Below are positions 46,035-58,243 of a DNA stretch of 64,000 nt, piece by piece. Location of the stretch: positions 173,582 through 237,581 of the forward strand of contig OENT01000081.1 of the NCBI GenBank assembly GCA_900239685.1, given 5' to 3'. The DNA comes from Rotaria macrura (taxonomy: Eukaryota > Rotifera > Eurotatoria > Philodinida > Philodinidae). Both the position numbers and the translations under genes were made by a program. Below the pieces are notes generated by a model. It saw only the letters and a list, made by a program, of their open reading frames with translations. It was not told the origin of the DNA and made no database searches. How positions within the stretch are numbered: position 1 is the first letter of the stretch; every line of letters begins with the position of its first letter.

Positions 46035-49000
46035 TCAATACATACATGAGGTTCCCCTTGTCAACAAAGATGTTCCCTTTCGCGATGTGGAAGCATGTAA
46101 ACGAGACGTCAAACGTCTAGACGCGATTCGTTCCGATGCAAGTGAGCTGCGACCATGAGAATTCATTAAAAGCGTCGAGGAGTAAAGAGGTCGAGTACTG
46201 AACTTCACAGCACTACGGGCCGTGCTCCTGATTCGACTACTTCTTCGATCCCCATGCTTTTCATGTGACCATGATTCAGAAGAAGATGATTCACTGCTGC
46301 CATTGAAAATAACCACATGAGGTCGGCGACTTCTTCGTTTCTTGGTACTGATAGACGCGACCGGACTCTTCGGCTCGGAAGTTCCGACACTAGGTCGGAG
46401 TGACACACCTTGCGAGTGCTCATACGAGTACCTCACCGTACTACCAAAATCACGATACGACACGTCTGAATATCGAGACGTCATACGCGAATGTTTCTTC
46501 GAACCAACTGAGTTACGACGGGTCGTCCTTCGACGAGAAACTTTCCCAGAAGATTTCGGAGAAGACATCGGCGACCCGGGATCCGACTGCCGTATCGTTG
46601 TCTCCTTTCCATTTTCTATTGTAGTTTCTTCTGTCATTACACTGGCATGCGTTGTTACAATGCTTCCTGGTGTACCTTCTTCGCTCGTCGATGATGTTTC
46701 TGCTGGAGCGCCAGTTGTTGGGACACTTCCCGGCGTTGTTCTACTGCGGCTTGTTTCCGTTTCAGCAGGCATGCTACGACGAGTTCCCGTTTCCGAACTG
46801 CTTGTCTCGGTAGATGGTCGTGCTGAGCTTGTAGTTTCTAGAATTGTCGAAATGAATATTTAGTTTCATGGAATAATAACGAGGGTTGCAGTGCAATAAG
46901 AATCTTACCTTCTCTCATGCCTGTGGTAGTTGGAGTAGCACAAGCATCTACTGATAGAGTCACATCCTTTGGCGGTTGATTGTCAGTTGTCTGCAGAAAC
47001 ACGATCACGATCTCGACGATCTTCTCTGTCGGGAAGTCATCTGTTGGCAGACCTGTTGGGCTTCCTCGTATGGGTCGTGTGTCAACACCTGATGCCGTGC
47101 TGAAAGTCACCATAATGTCCTCGACGTTGCTTGATGGAACTTTAACATCTCGAACGACAGCACCTCCATTCGGTAGATTAATAAGAACCATTGGGTTTTT
47201 GTCAACAAAGTCGACACCGTTTTTGATGAAATCTTCTTTGTTAGGAATATTGTCAGGTTTCGTAGTGACCGAGTTAGTAGCAATCAGCATATCAATATAC
47301 TCCATATGTTGGCAAGTCTTCTGCGTTGTGGTTTCTGGGGCGGGCGTTTGCTTAGTGCCAGTCACTGGTACTGTTCCTTGGCTGCTTTCACTAGAGCGTC
47401 CAGTTGTTGATGTCGTTCCGATGGTAGTCTCACCGGTGGCTTCAGTTGTTGGTCTTGTTCCGATGGTAGTTTCCCCGGTTTCTTCACTTCTTGGTGTTTC
47501 TCCCATCGTAGTTGCCCGAGTGCCTTCACTCGATTCCGTTGTTCCGATCGTAGTTTCAGCGGTGCCATGAGTCTTGCCGGATGTTTCTTCTGTCGTTTCT
47601 TTTGTAGTTTGTTTTCCAGTTTCTACTGTTGTTTCCTTTGCAGTTTCTTTCGTAGTTTCAGCGCCAGTTCCTGTTGTTGTTTCCTTTCCAGTTTCTATTG
47701 TAGTTTCTTCTGTCATTACACTGGCATGCGTTGTTACAATGCTTCCTGGTGTACCTTCTTCGCTCGTCGATGATGTTTCTGCTGGAGCGCCAGTTGTTGG
47801 GACACTTCCCGGCGTTGTTCTACTGCGGCTTGTTTCCGTTTCAGCAGGCATGCTACGACGAGTTCCCGTTTCCGAACTGCTTGTCTCGGTAGATGGTCGT
47901 GCTGAGCTTGTAGTTTCTAGAATTGTCGAAATGAATATTTAGTTTCATGGAATAATAACGAGGGTTGCAGTGCAATAAGAATCTTACCTTCTCTCATGCC
48001 TGTGGTAGTTGGAGTAGCACAAGCATCTACTGATAGAGTCACATCCTTTGGCGGTTGATTGTCAGTTGTCTGCAGAAACACGATCACGATCTCGACGATC
48101 TTCTCTGTCGGGAAGTCATCTGTTGGCAGACCTGTTGGGCTTCCTCGTATGGGTCGTGTGTCAACACCTGATGCCGTGCTGAAAGTCACCATAATGTCCT
48201 CGACGTTGCTTGATGGAACTTTANGTGTACCTTCTCCGCTCGTCGATGATGTTTCTGCTGGAGCGCCACTTGTTGGGACACTTCCCGGTGTTGTTCTAAT
48301 GCGGCTTGTTCCCGTTTCAGCAGGCATGCTAGGATGAGTTGCCGTTTCCAAACTGCTTGTCTCGGCAGATGATCGTGCTGAGCTTGTAGTTTCTAGAATT
48401 GTCGAAATAATATTTAGTTTCTTGCAAGAATGAGGAGTTTTTCTGTGGAACAGAGAGTTGTTTGGATCGATTTTCACTGAAATCGCAAGGTGGGAACTGA
48501 AATCGCTTAGGTTGGAAATTTGTAACGGGTCGGTTAGTTGACTTGGTTTTTGTAGAGATTTATGCGATCGGGCTCGGTGTAGTTAGGAATTTCAGAGGTT
48601 TTGTTGATTATATTACGTTTTGCTAGGGATTTGTTTTAGTGCGTTCGGTTTGGTCACGTTATGTTCCTGTAGAGGTTGTTTCTGTTTGTTTTCGTTGATT
48701 TAGGCGGAATCGATATCATCCTTTCTTGCAGTTTGATGGACGTTTTCATTGATGCATTACAAGAAAAAGTTGAATCGTAAAACGAGAACGTGTTGGTTGG
48801 AACTCATTTATTTTGTTAGTGTTTTTCAATTTGTTTTTCAATGTGAGAAAGTTACAATAGAGTTAGAGGATCGAATGAGTAATCTTTATTCTTTGTTTTC
48901 GCTAACTGTTGATTGCTCTTAGCTGCTTTCGTTCGATTTCTTGTTGCTTATATATAAATCACTAATATCCTAATTAATATACGATAAACTTGCTTTTCTC

Positions 49001-50080
49001 TGAACTCGGTTCGATAACAAAGTCTTAAAAATTCAGTCGGTTAGGTCCAAATGTTTTCGCCTCGTATCGGCTCAGTAAGAGATTAACTCGATTCGTTTCG
49101 CTTCGGTTAGAAACACTGGGACATCCGGTCGCTTACCTACGGTTCGATTACCGATTTTTGCGTTTCAGTTCCGTTAAACGAAAATCTCAACCTATCCGAT
49201 CTCTGCGGCGCAATGGAATGAAGTGGAATCTTACCTTCTGTGATGCCGGCGGTAGTTGGAGGACCACAAGCATCTACTGATAAAGTCACATCCTTTGGCG
49301 GTTGATTGTCAGTTGTCTGCAGAAACACGATCTCGATCTGGACGATCTTCTCCGTCGGGAAGTCATCTGTTGGCAGAGCTGTTGGGCTTCCTCGTACGGG
49401 TCGTGTGTCAACACCAGATTTCGTAGTGAAAGTCAGCATAATGTCCTCGACGTTGCTTGATGGAACTTTAACATCTCGAACGACAGCACCTCCGTTGGGT
49501 ATATCAATAGTTACCGTTGGGTTGTTGTAAAGAAAGTCTACACCGTTTTTGATGAAATCTGCTTTGTTAGGAATATTGTCAGGTTTCGTAGTAACCGAGT
49601 TAGTAGCGATCAGCATATCAATATACTCCATATGTTGGCAAGTCTCCTTCGTTGTGGTTTCTGGGGCGGGCGTTTGCTTAGTGGCAGTCACTGGTACTGT
49701 TCCTTGGCTGCTTTCAGTAAAGCGTCCAGATGTTGGTCTTGTTCCGGTGGTAGTTTCCCCGGTTTCTCCACTTCTTGGTGTTTCTCCCATCGTAGTTGCC
49801 CGAGTGCCTTCACTCGATTCCGTTGTTCCGATCGTAGTTTCAGCGGTGCCATGAGTCTTGCCGGATGTTTCTTCTGTGATTACAGTGGAATGCGTTGTTA
49901 CAATGCTTCCTGGTGTACCTTCTCCGCTCGTCGATGATGTTTCTGCTGGAGCGCCACTTGTTGGGACACTTCCCGGTGTTGTTCTAATGCGGCTTGTTCC
50001 CGTTTCAGCAGGCATGCTAGGATGAGTTGCCGTTTCCAAACTGCTTGTCTCGGCAGATGATCGTGCTGAGCTTGTAGTTT
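46035..50080 (-). CDS. Mucin-like Ser/Thr-rich tandem-exon gene (partial, 5' end unknown)
   Basis: Minus-strand exons 49235-50080, 47988-48392 (with an N at 48224), 46909-47916 and 46035-46837. Every junction is phase 1 and every exon opens with ETTSSAR. The repeat-unit exons have a Ser/Thr-rich linker (TTIGTTESSEG, PETTT) suited to O-glycosylation. A beta-rich module of about 125 residues follows, from TCQHMEYIDML to TTDNQPPKDVTLSVDAC, closing with a GAA-G donor codon. The last exon replaces the module with an Arg/Ser-rich basic tail (for example KKRRSRRPHVV) and a TGA stop. A GTATGT donor overlaps the end. The modules match those of the cystine-knot gene at 37.7 kb. It is probably a secreted or surface matrix protein. 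The signal peptide exon was not found. Confidence 0.75.
46600..47144 (-). repeat. 1079-bp tandem duplication, copy A
   Basis: This segment recurs at +1079 (about 47679-48223), including exon ends and the intervening intron. I saw no base difference from about 46622 onward and a few before that. It covers the start of one mucin exon, the intron and the module end of the neighbour. Confidence 0.8.
47679..48223 (-). repeat. 1079-bp tandem duplication, copy B, ending at an N
   Basis: Copy of 46600-47144. It stops exactly at the ambiguous base 48224, after which the sequence jumps to a different copy type. Confidence 0.8.
48224..48224. other. Assembly gap or ambiguous base inside a mucin exon
   Basis: A single N joins two paralogous segments in the middle of an exon. 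The Cys-containing first half of the module is missing from this exon compared with its neighbours, so the N probably hides several hundred bases. Confidence 0.8.
48225..48769 (-). repeat. Long direct repeat, matches 49913-50456
   Basis: About 545 bases nearly identical to 49913-50456 (offset 1688). It covers the Ser/Thr-rich exon start and about 375 bases of upstream intron. The two copies diverge after GATGCATTA. Confidence 0.8.
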
Positions 50081-52162
50081 CTAGAATTGTCGAAATAATA
50101 TTTAGTTTCTTGCAAGAATGAGGAGTTTTTCTGTGGAACAGAGAGTTGTTTGGATCGATTTTCACTGAAATCGCAAGGTGGGAACTGAAATCGCTTAGGT
50201 TGGAAATTTGTAACGGGTCGGTTAGTTGACTTGGTTTTTGTAGAGATTTATGCGATCGGGCTCGGTGTAGTTAGGAATTTCAGAGGTTTTGTTGATTATA
50301 TTACGTTTTGCTAGGGATTTGTTTTAGTGCGTTCGGTTTGGTCACGTTATGTTCCTGTAGAGGTTGTTTCTGTTTGTTTTCGTTGATTTAGGCGGAATCG
50401 ATATCATCCTTTCTTGCAGTTTGATGGACGTTTTCATTGATGCATTATAGGAAGATTGCTAGCAGAAGTCTGGACTCGATTAGTAATTTGTGTTTCGTTT
50501 TTCTTGACGATAGGTAGATAGATCCTCGGAAATTCTCTGATTAGAAATAGTATTTATGTATGTTTTCTGAAATGTAAGGTGTATTAGCTGATTTCATTTG
50601 GAGACAGGGATCCGTTGTATGGGCTCTTTTCAATGATTGATTTTCTAGGACTCCGGGACAGTTTGCAGGATAATGGTTTTCTGGAACGAGTCTCTTGAGT
50701 ATCCATGAAAACGAGTCTCTACAGAAAATATATTTAATTTTTATTAATTCTGATTGTATGAACATGATCGAGATGAGTTTTGCGGTAAAGGAAAATATCG
50801 CCACTTTTCATGTTTTTGAAAAGTATTTGATGAAAGACGTATCGGACGGCATATTTTGCTTAGAAAAAGGACTCGATTGAGTGCTCTATTACTTGTGCAA
50901 AATGAGCCGGATTTATTAAACTGATACGGTGATATTGATTTTTTTCTGTCTTAAATTTATTTATCGTACACTATATATAGCGATAATTAAATATAGGCTG
51001 TACGCTACAAATTGCAATAAAATTTGATTTACAGACTTCTTGTGAATTCTTCTGAAAGCTTTCATGTCATGAAGCATTACTCCAGGACGCGATTTCTGGT
51101 CAAGCACCTTTCCTTTGATTTGAAGGTAGAGGAGTAGTTGTGCTTTACGTTACGATAAGAGCTGCGACCAATAAACGTTTCTATGGCTCATAATCATTTT
51201 ATTTCGAAACATGCTACTGCTTTCGTACGAAAAAACAAATAAACTCGTAATCATCCCGAGGGCGCTGTATATAGATATAACTATACATATGTATGCATAG
51301 AAAACTAAATCTGAATCTGAATCTGTTTCTTTTATCGTACATAACAACAGAAGTATATATATATACGTATTAGAGAGCTGACAAAGCTCCAAAGATTGTC
51401 CGTTTTACAAAATATCAATAAAGACAACGAATTGCCTTTCTTATCCTACGAAACGACCAGACCTATTCACACTCAGCCCAATAAACTATTCACTTATCAC
51501 AGCAGACGTTTCATGGGACTTCTCTAAGTTGTATAGAAGTTTTCTTTTCACGATTAGATATATATGAAGCATTTCCAGCGGACTTTTCAGTTTGACTGCG
51601 GCTCCTTCAAACCTTGATCGCTTCATTAGCCACTGTATAAGTCGCATGGCTACGTATTGAAGTACATCAAATGAAGGGAAAAGAAAATCAGTTATAGTAA
51701 TAAGATTCCTCTTAAGAAAGTAGTGTTCACTAGGGCATTGCATGAAAGAGAAATATACGTTACTCCTCTGCTCTTAGTCATCATGCGTATTTCATGGCTA
51801 CCTGCTAATTTAGGAAAAGAAAAGAAAAATAAGTATAACAATACTGATGGAAAAGTCCGCAAAAGAAAAAAAATTATCCGTTAGTATTTTTGATAATACA
51901 AAAATATTCTCCAGTATCTGATTTACAGTCATCTATGTATTTCAAAGATACATATTTGCATAGAGGAAATATTAGAAAAGAAAAGAAATAATAAGTATGG
52001 TAAATTGCGTTGAATGTAGATCTCTCCAATAACGCATTACATAAAGGGAAAAACTAAGTAAGTCATGAACGTGTATATGTGTTGGGCTGTCAATCAAATG
52101 GAAGAATGAAAAAATCCTTCAGTAATTAGAAATGTACGTTGGAAGAACGAAATCTGCGTTGA

Positions 52163-52196
<34 letters not shown>

Positions 52197-52600
52197 CCTT
52201 TTCTGTTTCATATTATATTTTTTTAAGTATTCGATGAGAAAAATCCCTTAGATAACTGACGAACTTTTAGTAAAGCGGATATTTTCCAGACCTTTGACAT
52301 TGCTGATATTTAGATGTAAAAGTAGATATTAATCTTAGATTGACCTAATTTAATTCTAAATCGGTGAGAATCTGAGGTCGCTCTACCACATATATATGTA
52401 TGTCTGAAAATAGTTCTATGCCTAAATCTATTCCTGTTTGGATGAGGCAAAGTAAATTAATATGGATGCATATATATACATGTGTCGGTGAATCGTATTT
52501 CATTTGTAAAATTGTATTTGCGATACTAAATGAGAAATATATTTTGCTCAACACCTTCAATTGACTTGAAAATAACGTAAAATACTCAACTTGCTATTTT
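50081..52600. other. Intergenic or 5' intronic region of the mucin array
   Basis: Positions 50081-50456 repeat the intron sequence at 48393-48769. Beyond that no exon is certain. An acceptor-like TTCTGTAG near 50720 precedes a short Arg/Ser-rich frame (MDTQETRSRKPLS) that could be an upstream exon, but it ends within 40 codons. A (TA)n tract lies at 52164-52194. Confidence 0.4.
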
Positions 52601-52603
52601 CTA

Positions 52604-52771
52604 AAATGTCTCAAAATTATAATTGTCTGAACCATTTCCATCTATTGTTAGGCGTGTTAAAAAATTTTAAAAAGCAAAAATTGACGCTATCTCTCGATAA
52701 AGTTAAAAATTTTTTCAATGAAGAAACGTTAACCATTGCTCGTTCTTCATTACAAAAAAAATTGGAAAAGG
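52604..52771 (+). CDS. Uncertain short exon
   Basis: An ATG-started frame of 56 codons (MSQNYNCLNHFHLLL to LQKKLEK) ends at a GTACAG donor-like site. It is Lys-rich and helical in pattern. No partner exon or family was recognised, so it may be spurious. Confidence 0.2.
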
Positions 52772-52779
52772 TACAGTGA

Positions 52780-53414
52780 ATCCGAATATTACTTTAGATT
52801 TCTTTAAGAATGCTTTTTCAATAAATAGATAAAACACATCGACCTGATGATACTCTATAGTTTTTTTTTCTGTCATATCAAAACATGATATTTACTTCAG
52901 AAATGTATGCTTAATAACTTGAAACGGTTTTAAGATGAAAATTACCAGTAGGAACAAATTTTCTAAAAATTATTCTAAACTTCATCGAAATTTAAAATAG
53001 GAGTAAACAAATCAATTTTCACAAACATCAAACATGTACGCACTTTGTACCGTCACATTGTTTATCTAGTGTCTTGAATACATTTTAATTGAGTTAATTG
53101 CTCTGCGAAATTTTCCTCTTGTTTCGTTTTATGTTTCCTGTAACAATTAATGCCATCAACTGCTCAAATTTTATAGGACTAAGCTATTAATATATTATAG
53201 GTAAAATGTTTTACGATGCAACAACTTAAATATCTAAATCTTTTGTAAGGCAGAAAAAATTTTTGTTGCATAGCGAAAAAATGACAGAGCAGATATCGTT
53301 TCCAAATGACCAGATTTTGATGAATATTTTAGGATTTGACTTTATTTCTTGCTTCCAAAGTAACAATGTTCTGTCTAGTCTATCATTCGTGCATTATCAT
53401 GTGAAAGCGTCAAT
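52780..53414. other. Intergenic, nothing recognised
   Basis: AT-rich sequence without a supported gene. Confidence 0.45.
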
Positions 53415-53750
53415 CCCATGTAGTCAATAATGTCATTATAATGCAACCTTTTTCATCCATTATAATGTATTTTTTGAAAAATAATGCATTAAAATGCATT
53501 GATTTTGAACCAACCTTCGAAAGTTTTATCACTATTTCTTTGCAATGCATTAAAATGCGCGAAAATTTTGAGAAATAATGCACCCTAATTAATTAAGAAC
53601 CTTCATAACTTCAACGCATTATAATGCATTATTTTTCAAAAAATACATTATAATGGATGAAAAAGGTTGCATTATAATGACATTACGTACATTATTTATC
53701 AAAAATAATGTAAAATAATGTCCATTATTTTACATTATTGGCTACGTGGG
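53415..53750. mobile_element. Palindromic MITE with TGCATTATAATGCA words
   Basis: 336 bp from CCCATGTAGTCAATAATGT to the inverse of CCCACGTAGCCAATAATGT. Inside are longer inverted arms: GCAACCTTTTTCATCCATTA on the left and its exact complement near 53650-53675. The flanks both read AAT, a possible 3-bp target duplication. No coding capacity. The superfamily was not assigned. Confidence 0.85.
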
Positions 53751-55858
53751 AATTTAGTTAGGATCTATTACTACAAGTGTTTTGTTATTTAAAATTTTTT
53801 GATACGTTCGAATAACTATTGATAAGAAAAAAGGATTTTTTTTAAGTTTTAAGAATTTTCGTAAAGTTCCTCGTTGCTTCTTTTTAATCAGAGATTTGGC
53901 TACAAAATTTTTGACACATTTGACTGAACTGCATCAATCGCTACATAGTTTGTTGTATTTTGGAAAAAGCGTTACCAAGTACGGTGAAAGATCTCATGAA
54001 AATGATTATATGGATTTTTCAAGTTGCAATAACGATGTTTTTTAAATTAAAATACAAGAAACATAAGTCGCTCCTGGATTCTTAAGATTATTTTCAAAAA
54101 AATATGTGGCTATTTTTTCTATACAAACACTTTCTTATTTTGCGATACTTCGCTTCGCATTGTACAAATGAAATACGATTCACACAAATATCTACAAATA
54201 TAAATATTTATAAATATACATTTGGATGTATATGTCTTTGTGTATAAATATGTATGGATATAGATATGGTTGAATTTTGCTGGTATTGTATGGTTGCTCT
54301 GGAAGCACTAAAAAACTTATATCTCAATTTCTACTCAACCGATTGGGATAATTTTTTCATATGATTCATTCAGTCCGTTCCAATTATCATAAAATTTTCA
54401 AGCTTTTTGACTGTTTCCTGCGGAATTTTCAAGAATGAAAGATAAAAAAGAAAGCTGTTGAGTGGCATCCATCGATGGCAGTTATCTTTTTTCTCCTATA
54501 ATTCTGATTGGATAAAAGAAATTTTTTGCAGTTGTTGAAAGATTGGATCCTGCTCTTTCTGGAAATATATATTAATTGCAATATTAATTTCGTTTTCTTT
54601 ACTAAATATTGAAAAAATGTCGAGATACATTTTGGCCATTTTATGTCACAACAGATTAAATTGAGTCTACTAACGACTGTTTACAAGCTAACTCAAATTA
54701 ATTTTTCTGTTTGGTAGAATAAAGGACGTGAAATATTTTGACCAAAAACTATTTCCAAGAATCTTCAAAATCGAACAAAAACCTAAAAATAAAACGAACG
54801 GGGAGGTGTTGTCCAACTAATTGTCACGGCAGATTTTTATTTTGATTCTTTGATTTCTCGCTAATAATCAGAGATTAGCGGATTGACTTTTTTATCTTCG
54901 TTAGCTATCTATAGGGTAGATCTCTGTTAAAAGTCTTGGCTCTTAACTATTCATTGTTCCGGAGAAAATGATACTTTATTGATAAAATGTCACAGTAGAT
55001 TGTTTTTGTATCAAAAAGTCACGAAAAATTAAAATGATAGATAATTAGAGAAAGCAAAATTTAGTTTACTTGCTTTGATTTCTGTCATTTGAGACACGTT
55101 TATAAGCAATTACTGAGGATTCTTCATGCCGAAGGAGGTAGGAAGGTTTGCTTTTTTCTCATTTACTAGTATGTAAAAAGGTTGTATCTTATAAGAAACT
55201 TAAGTTTTTCCTAATAGCTGGTCATGATCATCTACAAACCTCAACGTTTTTTAATCGAAATGAACCGTGTTATCTATCAAACACTAACAATAGGCAACCT
55301 AAATATTTCTTCGTGGTGAGCCTTGTTGTTTCGGCAAAATAAATGTCGAGCTTCATAATTATTCTGGTTCTCATTGTTATTTCGAAACAATCTTGTAAAC
55401 AACTTAGTTATACATAGCGTTTCTCAAAACATATGCACTGCGGAAAAGTGAGTAAAGTATGCACATCTCGGTTGGATTCTCCTTTTGAATACGATGCCAC
55501 TAATAAGTGATAACAATGTAAAACTTTTTCACTTTGAAATTTCATTTCGTCAACGTATCTCGAACCTTTCACGTACTGTGATAGTCCATTGTTCCCCTAA
55601 CAGAAGACTGTTATATACATACATGTATATATATATATATACAACCATATATATACATGTGTGTATGCATGTATATAAATGTTGATATACCGGATGAGGC
55701 AAAATTTTTGCAACATTTAGTATTTTTCACAGATCTAAGTTGAGGCAAAAGTAAAAATCTTGAATTCTTAATATTGGAAGGTGTGCTATTCAATTCTCTA
55801 CAAAAATGTATTTACCTTAATTTAAAACAATAGAACTAGAACTTGTGATTGTTTAAAC
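53751..55858. other. Intergenic AT-rich DNA
   Basis: No supported gene. A TA-rich imperfect microsatellite with ATACATG interruptions lies at 55613-55680. Confidence 0.5.
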
Positions 55859-56050
55859 TAGGGATAAAGCGATGACGGTGAAATACGTTTCACGCGTTCA
55901 TACCGGCAGCCATTTCTAACCTGTATGCACGGGTACTAGCCGGTATTCGCCTAATCCCGCCGGTATAAACCAATAACAACCGAATACGGTGGGTTTAAAA
56001 TGCTAGATAGGTTACGGTAAGGACCTGTTACTTTCACCGTTGCATCCCTA
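55859..56050. mobile_element. hAT-like MITE, copy 3
   Basis: 192 bp from TAGGGATAAAG to the inverse of TAGGGATGCAACGG. The flanking 8-mers GTTTAAAC and GGTTAAAC differ at one base. The interior is rich in CCGGTAT-type words, unlike copy 2. No coding capacity. Confidence 0.85.
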
Positions 56051-56820
56051 GGTTAAACAGTGTCATTATATGAATTATCTCTATGTCGGACATGTTTTAT
56101 TACTATACTTTACCTGAATTTCTCCTCTTATTAACGGTTAGTTAAGAAACTAATTGTAATCAATACGATCATATATGAACCCCTTTTTCCGAATAATTTG
56201 TCTGCGTTCAATTACAATTTGTTTGGGTTTAATAAAAGTGGTTTGCTTGATATGCTGCTAGAAAGGTAGTGGTCTCGGGAAATATTCAGATTCTTCTTGC
56301 GAATAAATCTTTCTATCAAATATTTTAGAGCTTCCAGAAAGAAAAGATGTCAGCTTTAGTCATAATACTGCAAAAGTAAACTAGCTTTGGCCATATATTC
56401 GCATTTTCAATAATATTTTTCTGTAAAAGAGAGAAAACTTTATGATCTTAGGAATATTACTTCATGGAAAATTGTCTCTAATGAAAAGAATATATGTTAA
56501 ATATGTAACAAGCCGATCGGAACTTTGAAGAACTGTCTGGCAATTTGTTATTTCTAAAAGTGAAGTATCCTTTCGTACAGAAAAATAGTTTGTTAAAAAA
56601 CGGGTATGATATGAATGCAACTCATTTAAACAGACTTCTTGTACCATGAAAACTTCTAGTTCTATTATTTTAACTTAAGGTAAATACACTTTTGTAGAAA
56701 TTTGAATAGCACATCTTCCAAAAGTAAATTGAAGATTTCATCTTTTGCCTCAACTGAGATCTGTGGCAAATAATAAATGTTGCAAAACGTTTGTCTCACC
56801 TGGGATATATAGGTTTTAGG
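56051..56820. other. Intergenic, nothing recognised
   Basis: AT-rich sequence without a supported gene. Confidence 0.45.
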
Positions 56821-56935
56821 ATCGATTAAAATTCAGTTCAGATTAAAATAATTTTCATCTGAACTGGGAAGATTTTTAACTGAACTAGCTCAGCTTAAAG
56901 TCATTTTAATCTAAACTGAATTTTAATCTGTTCTA
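56821..56935. repeat. Foldback repeat
   Basis: ATTAAAATTCAGTTCAGATT on the left and its near-inverse AATCTAAACTGAATTTTAAT on the right flank a short loop that itself contains inverted CAGTT/AACTG words. It resembles a MITE core. Confidence 0.6.
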
Positions 56936-57007
56936 CAAGCATATATATGTATACATGTATACAGAAATTACATATATATACATATGCATAAGTAGATGTA
57001 TGTGTCG

Positions 57008-57169
57008 TAGGATATATTGATATCCAGTTCAGTTTTAAATTTAACTGCGGCAGATTGAAATTTCGATTTTTCTTAGTTGATTTCAAAATTTTGTTAGAAA
57101 CTAAGAAAAACCAAAATTTCAATCTGTCGTAGTTCGATTTAAAATTGAAATGGATTTCAATATGTCCTA
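57008..57169. repeat. Foldback element with about 70-bp arms
   Basis: The left arm begins TAGGATATATTGATATCCAG and the inverted right arm TAGGACATATTGAAATCCAT. Both continue to TTTTTCTTAGT at the loop, at roughly 85 percent identity by eye. No coding capacity. Confidence 0.75.
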
Positions 57170-58243
57170 AGGCATATACAGCTATATATGCAAGTGTTAA
57201 AATATATCTTTGTATAAATATATCTTTGTTGACATGGGGCAGCAAGTGTATAAATACAGATTTGTATGTAGGACAGTAAATCTATAGATATTTTATTGGA
57301 TTTTTAATGGAAGATGACTCTTGAATATTCATTGATATTGATATTCGAATCAAGTAGCTACTGAAAATCAGGTAGGCGATCTCATCCTGCAAAAAGTCAA
57401 CTGTTGTACATCACAATATACTCGGATATTATTGATACTAGCAATACGAATCATTTAAAAGGGAATAAATTAAGTAAATATTAAAAAATTATTCTCGTAA
57501 TTTAATCGTTTCATGGAAAACAATCCAGGCAGTAGTCATTCGGTTTGAATTTAACTGTAATCTGAAAAAGTTTTATAGGTTTCCAATGAAAAGTCGCGTG
57601 CATTTCAGAATCTTATGCAGACTCGATGATTTAGACGCGAATTGAATTCATGAGAATGTGTTTTATTAGGTTCAAATCTCTGGTCAAGTGCCACCATCGA
57701 TCATCATGTTATGCAATATTATTCTACTCTCTCCTTGAACAACCTTTCAGCTCTTTATGTATATTTTTTAATGTTGTCGAGTTTTCGTACATTGTCTATT
57801 CAGAGTCTTCTGTTAAAAACTGTTCTTATACTTCTTGTTTGTCGATTCTTCGGTTCACCTTGTCGAAATAGTTTGTACTTCATAATTAATGTACTGAAAA
57901 TTTAAAAATGTGACATATCAAACACATGCAGAGACATAGCAGACTGTGGAAAACTGTTAAATCTTAAGTATCATGTCTTATATTTAATAGCTTTATGGTA
58001 ACAACCTCATGATTCGTTTCTTTCTTTTTATGCTGAAAAACAATCAGGTCTTTGTATGAATTTCTTGAATAGATCAACGTTAAATTTATATCCAAACTAT
58101 TGTATCGTTCTCAGAAAAGGATTAAGTTCACTTATAAGTTGGTACTCGCATTGAACACTTTAGATAAAACGATCGTAAAAATCATTTTCTCCCACTCTAC
58201 CTTACTGTTTTTCCTTTCATAAGAGTGGCACCCAATGGGAGTG
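57170..58243. other. Intergenic, nothing recognised
   Basis: AT-rich sequence without a supported gene. Confidence 0.45.

Noticed and set aside
46342-50000. Several long plus-strand frames opposite the mucin exons
   Set aside because: They are complements of Ser/Thr-rich repeat codons, give Val/Ser repeats without domains, and have no splice context.
50541-50804. 87-codon minus-strand frame upstream of the mucin array as its first exon
   Set aside because: No credible signal peptide context, and its end does not offer a phase-1 donor joining to the acceptor at 50081.
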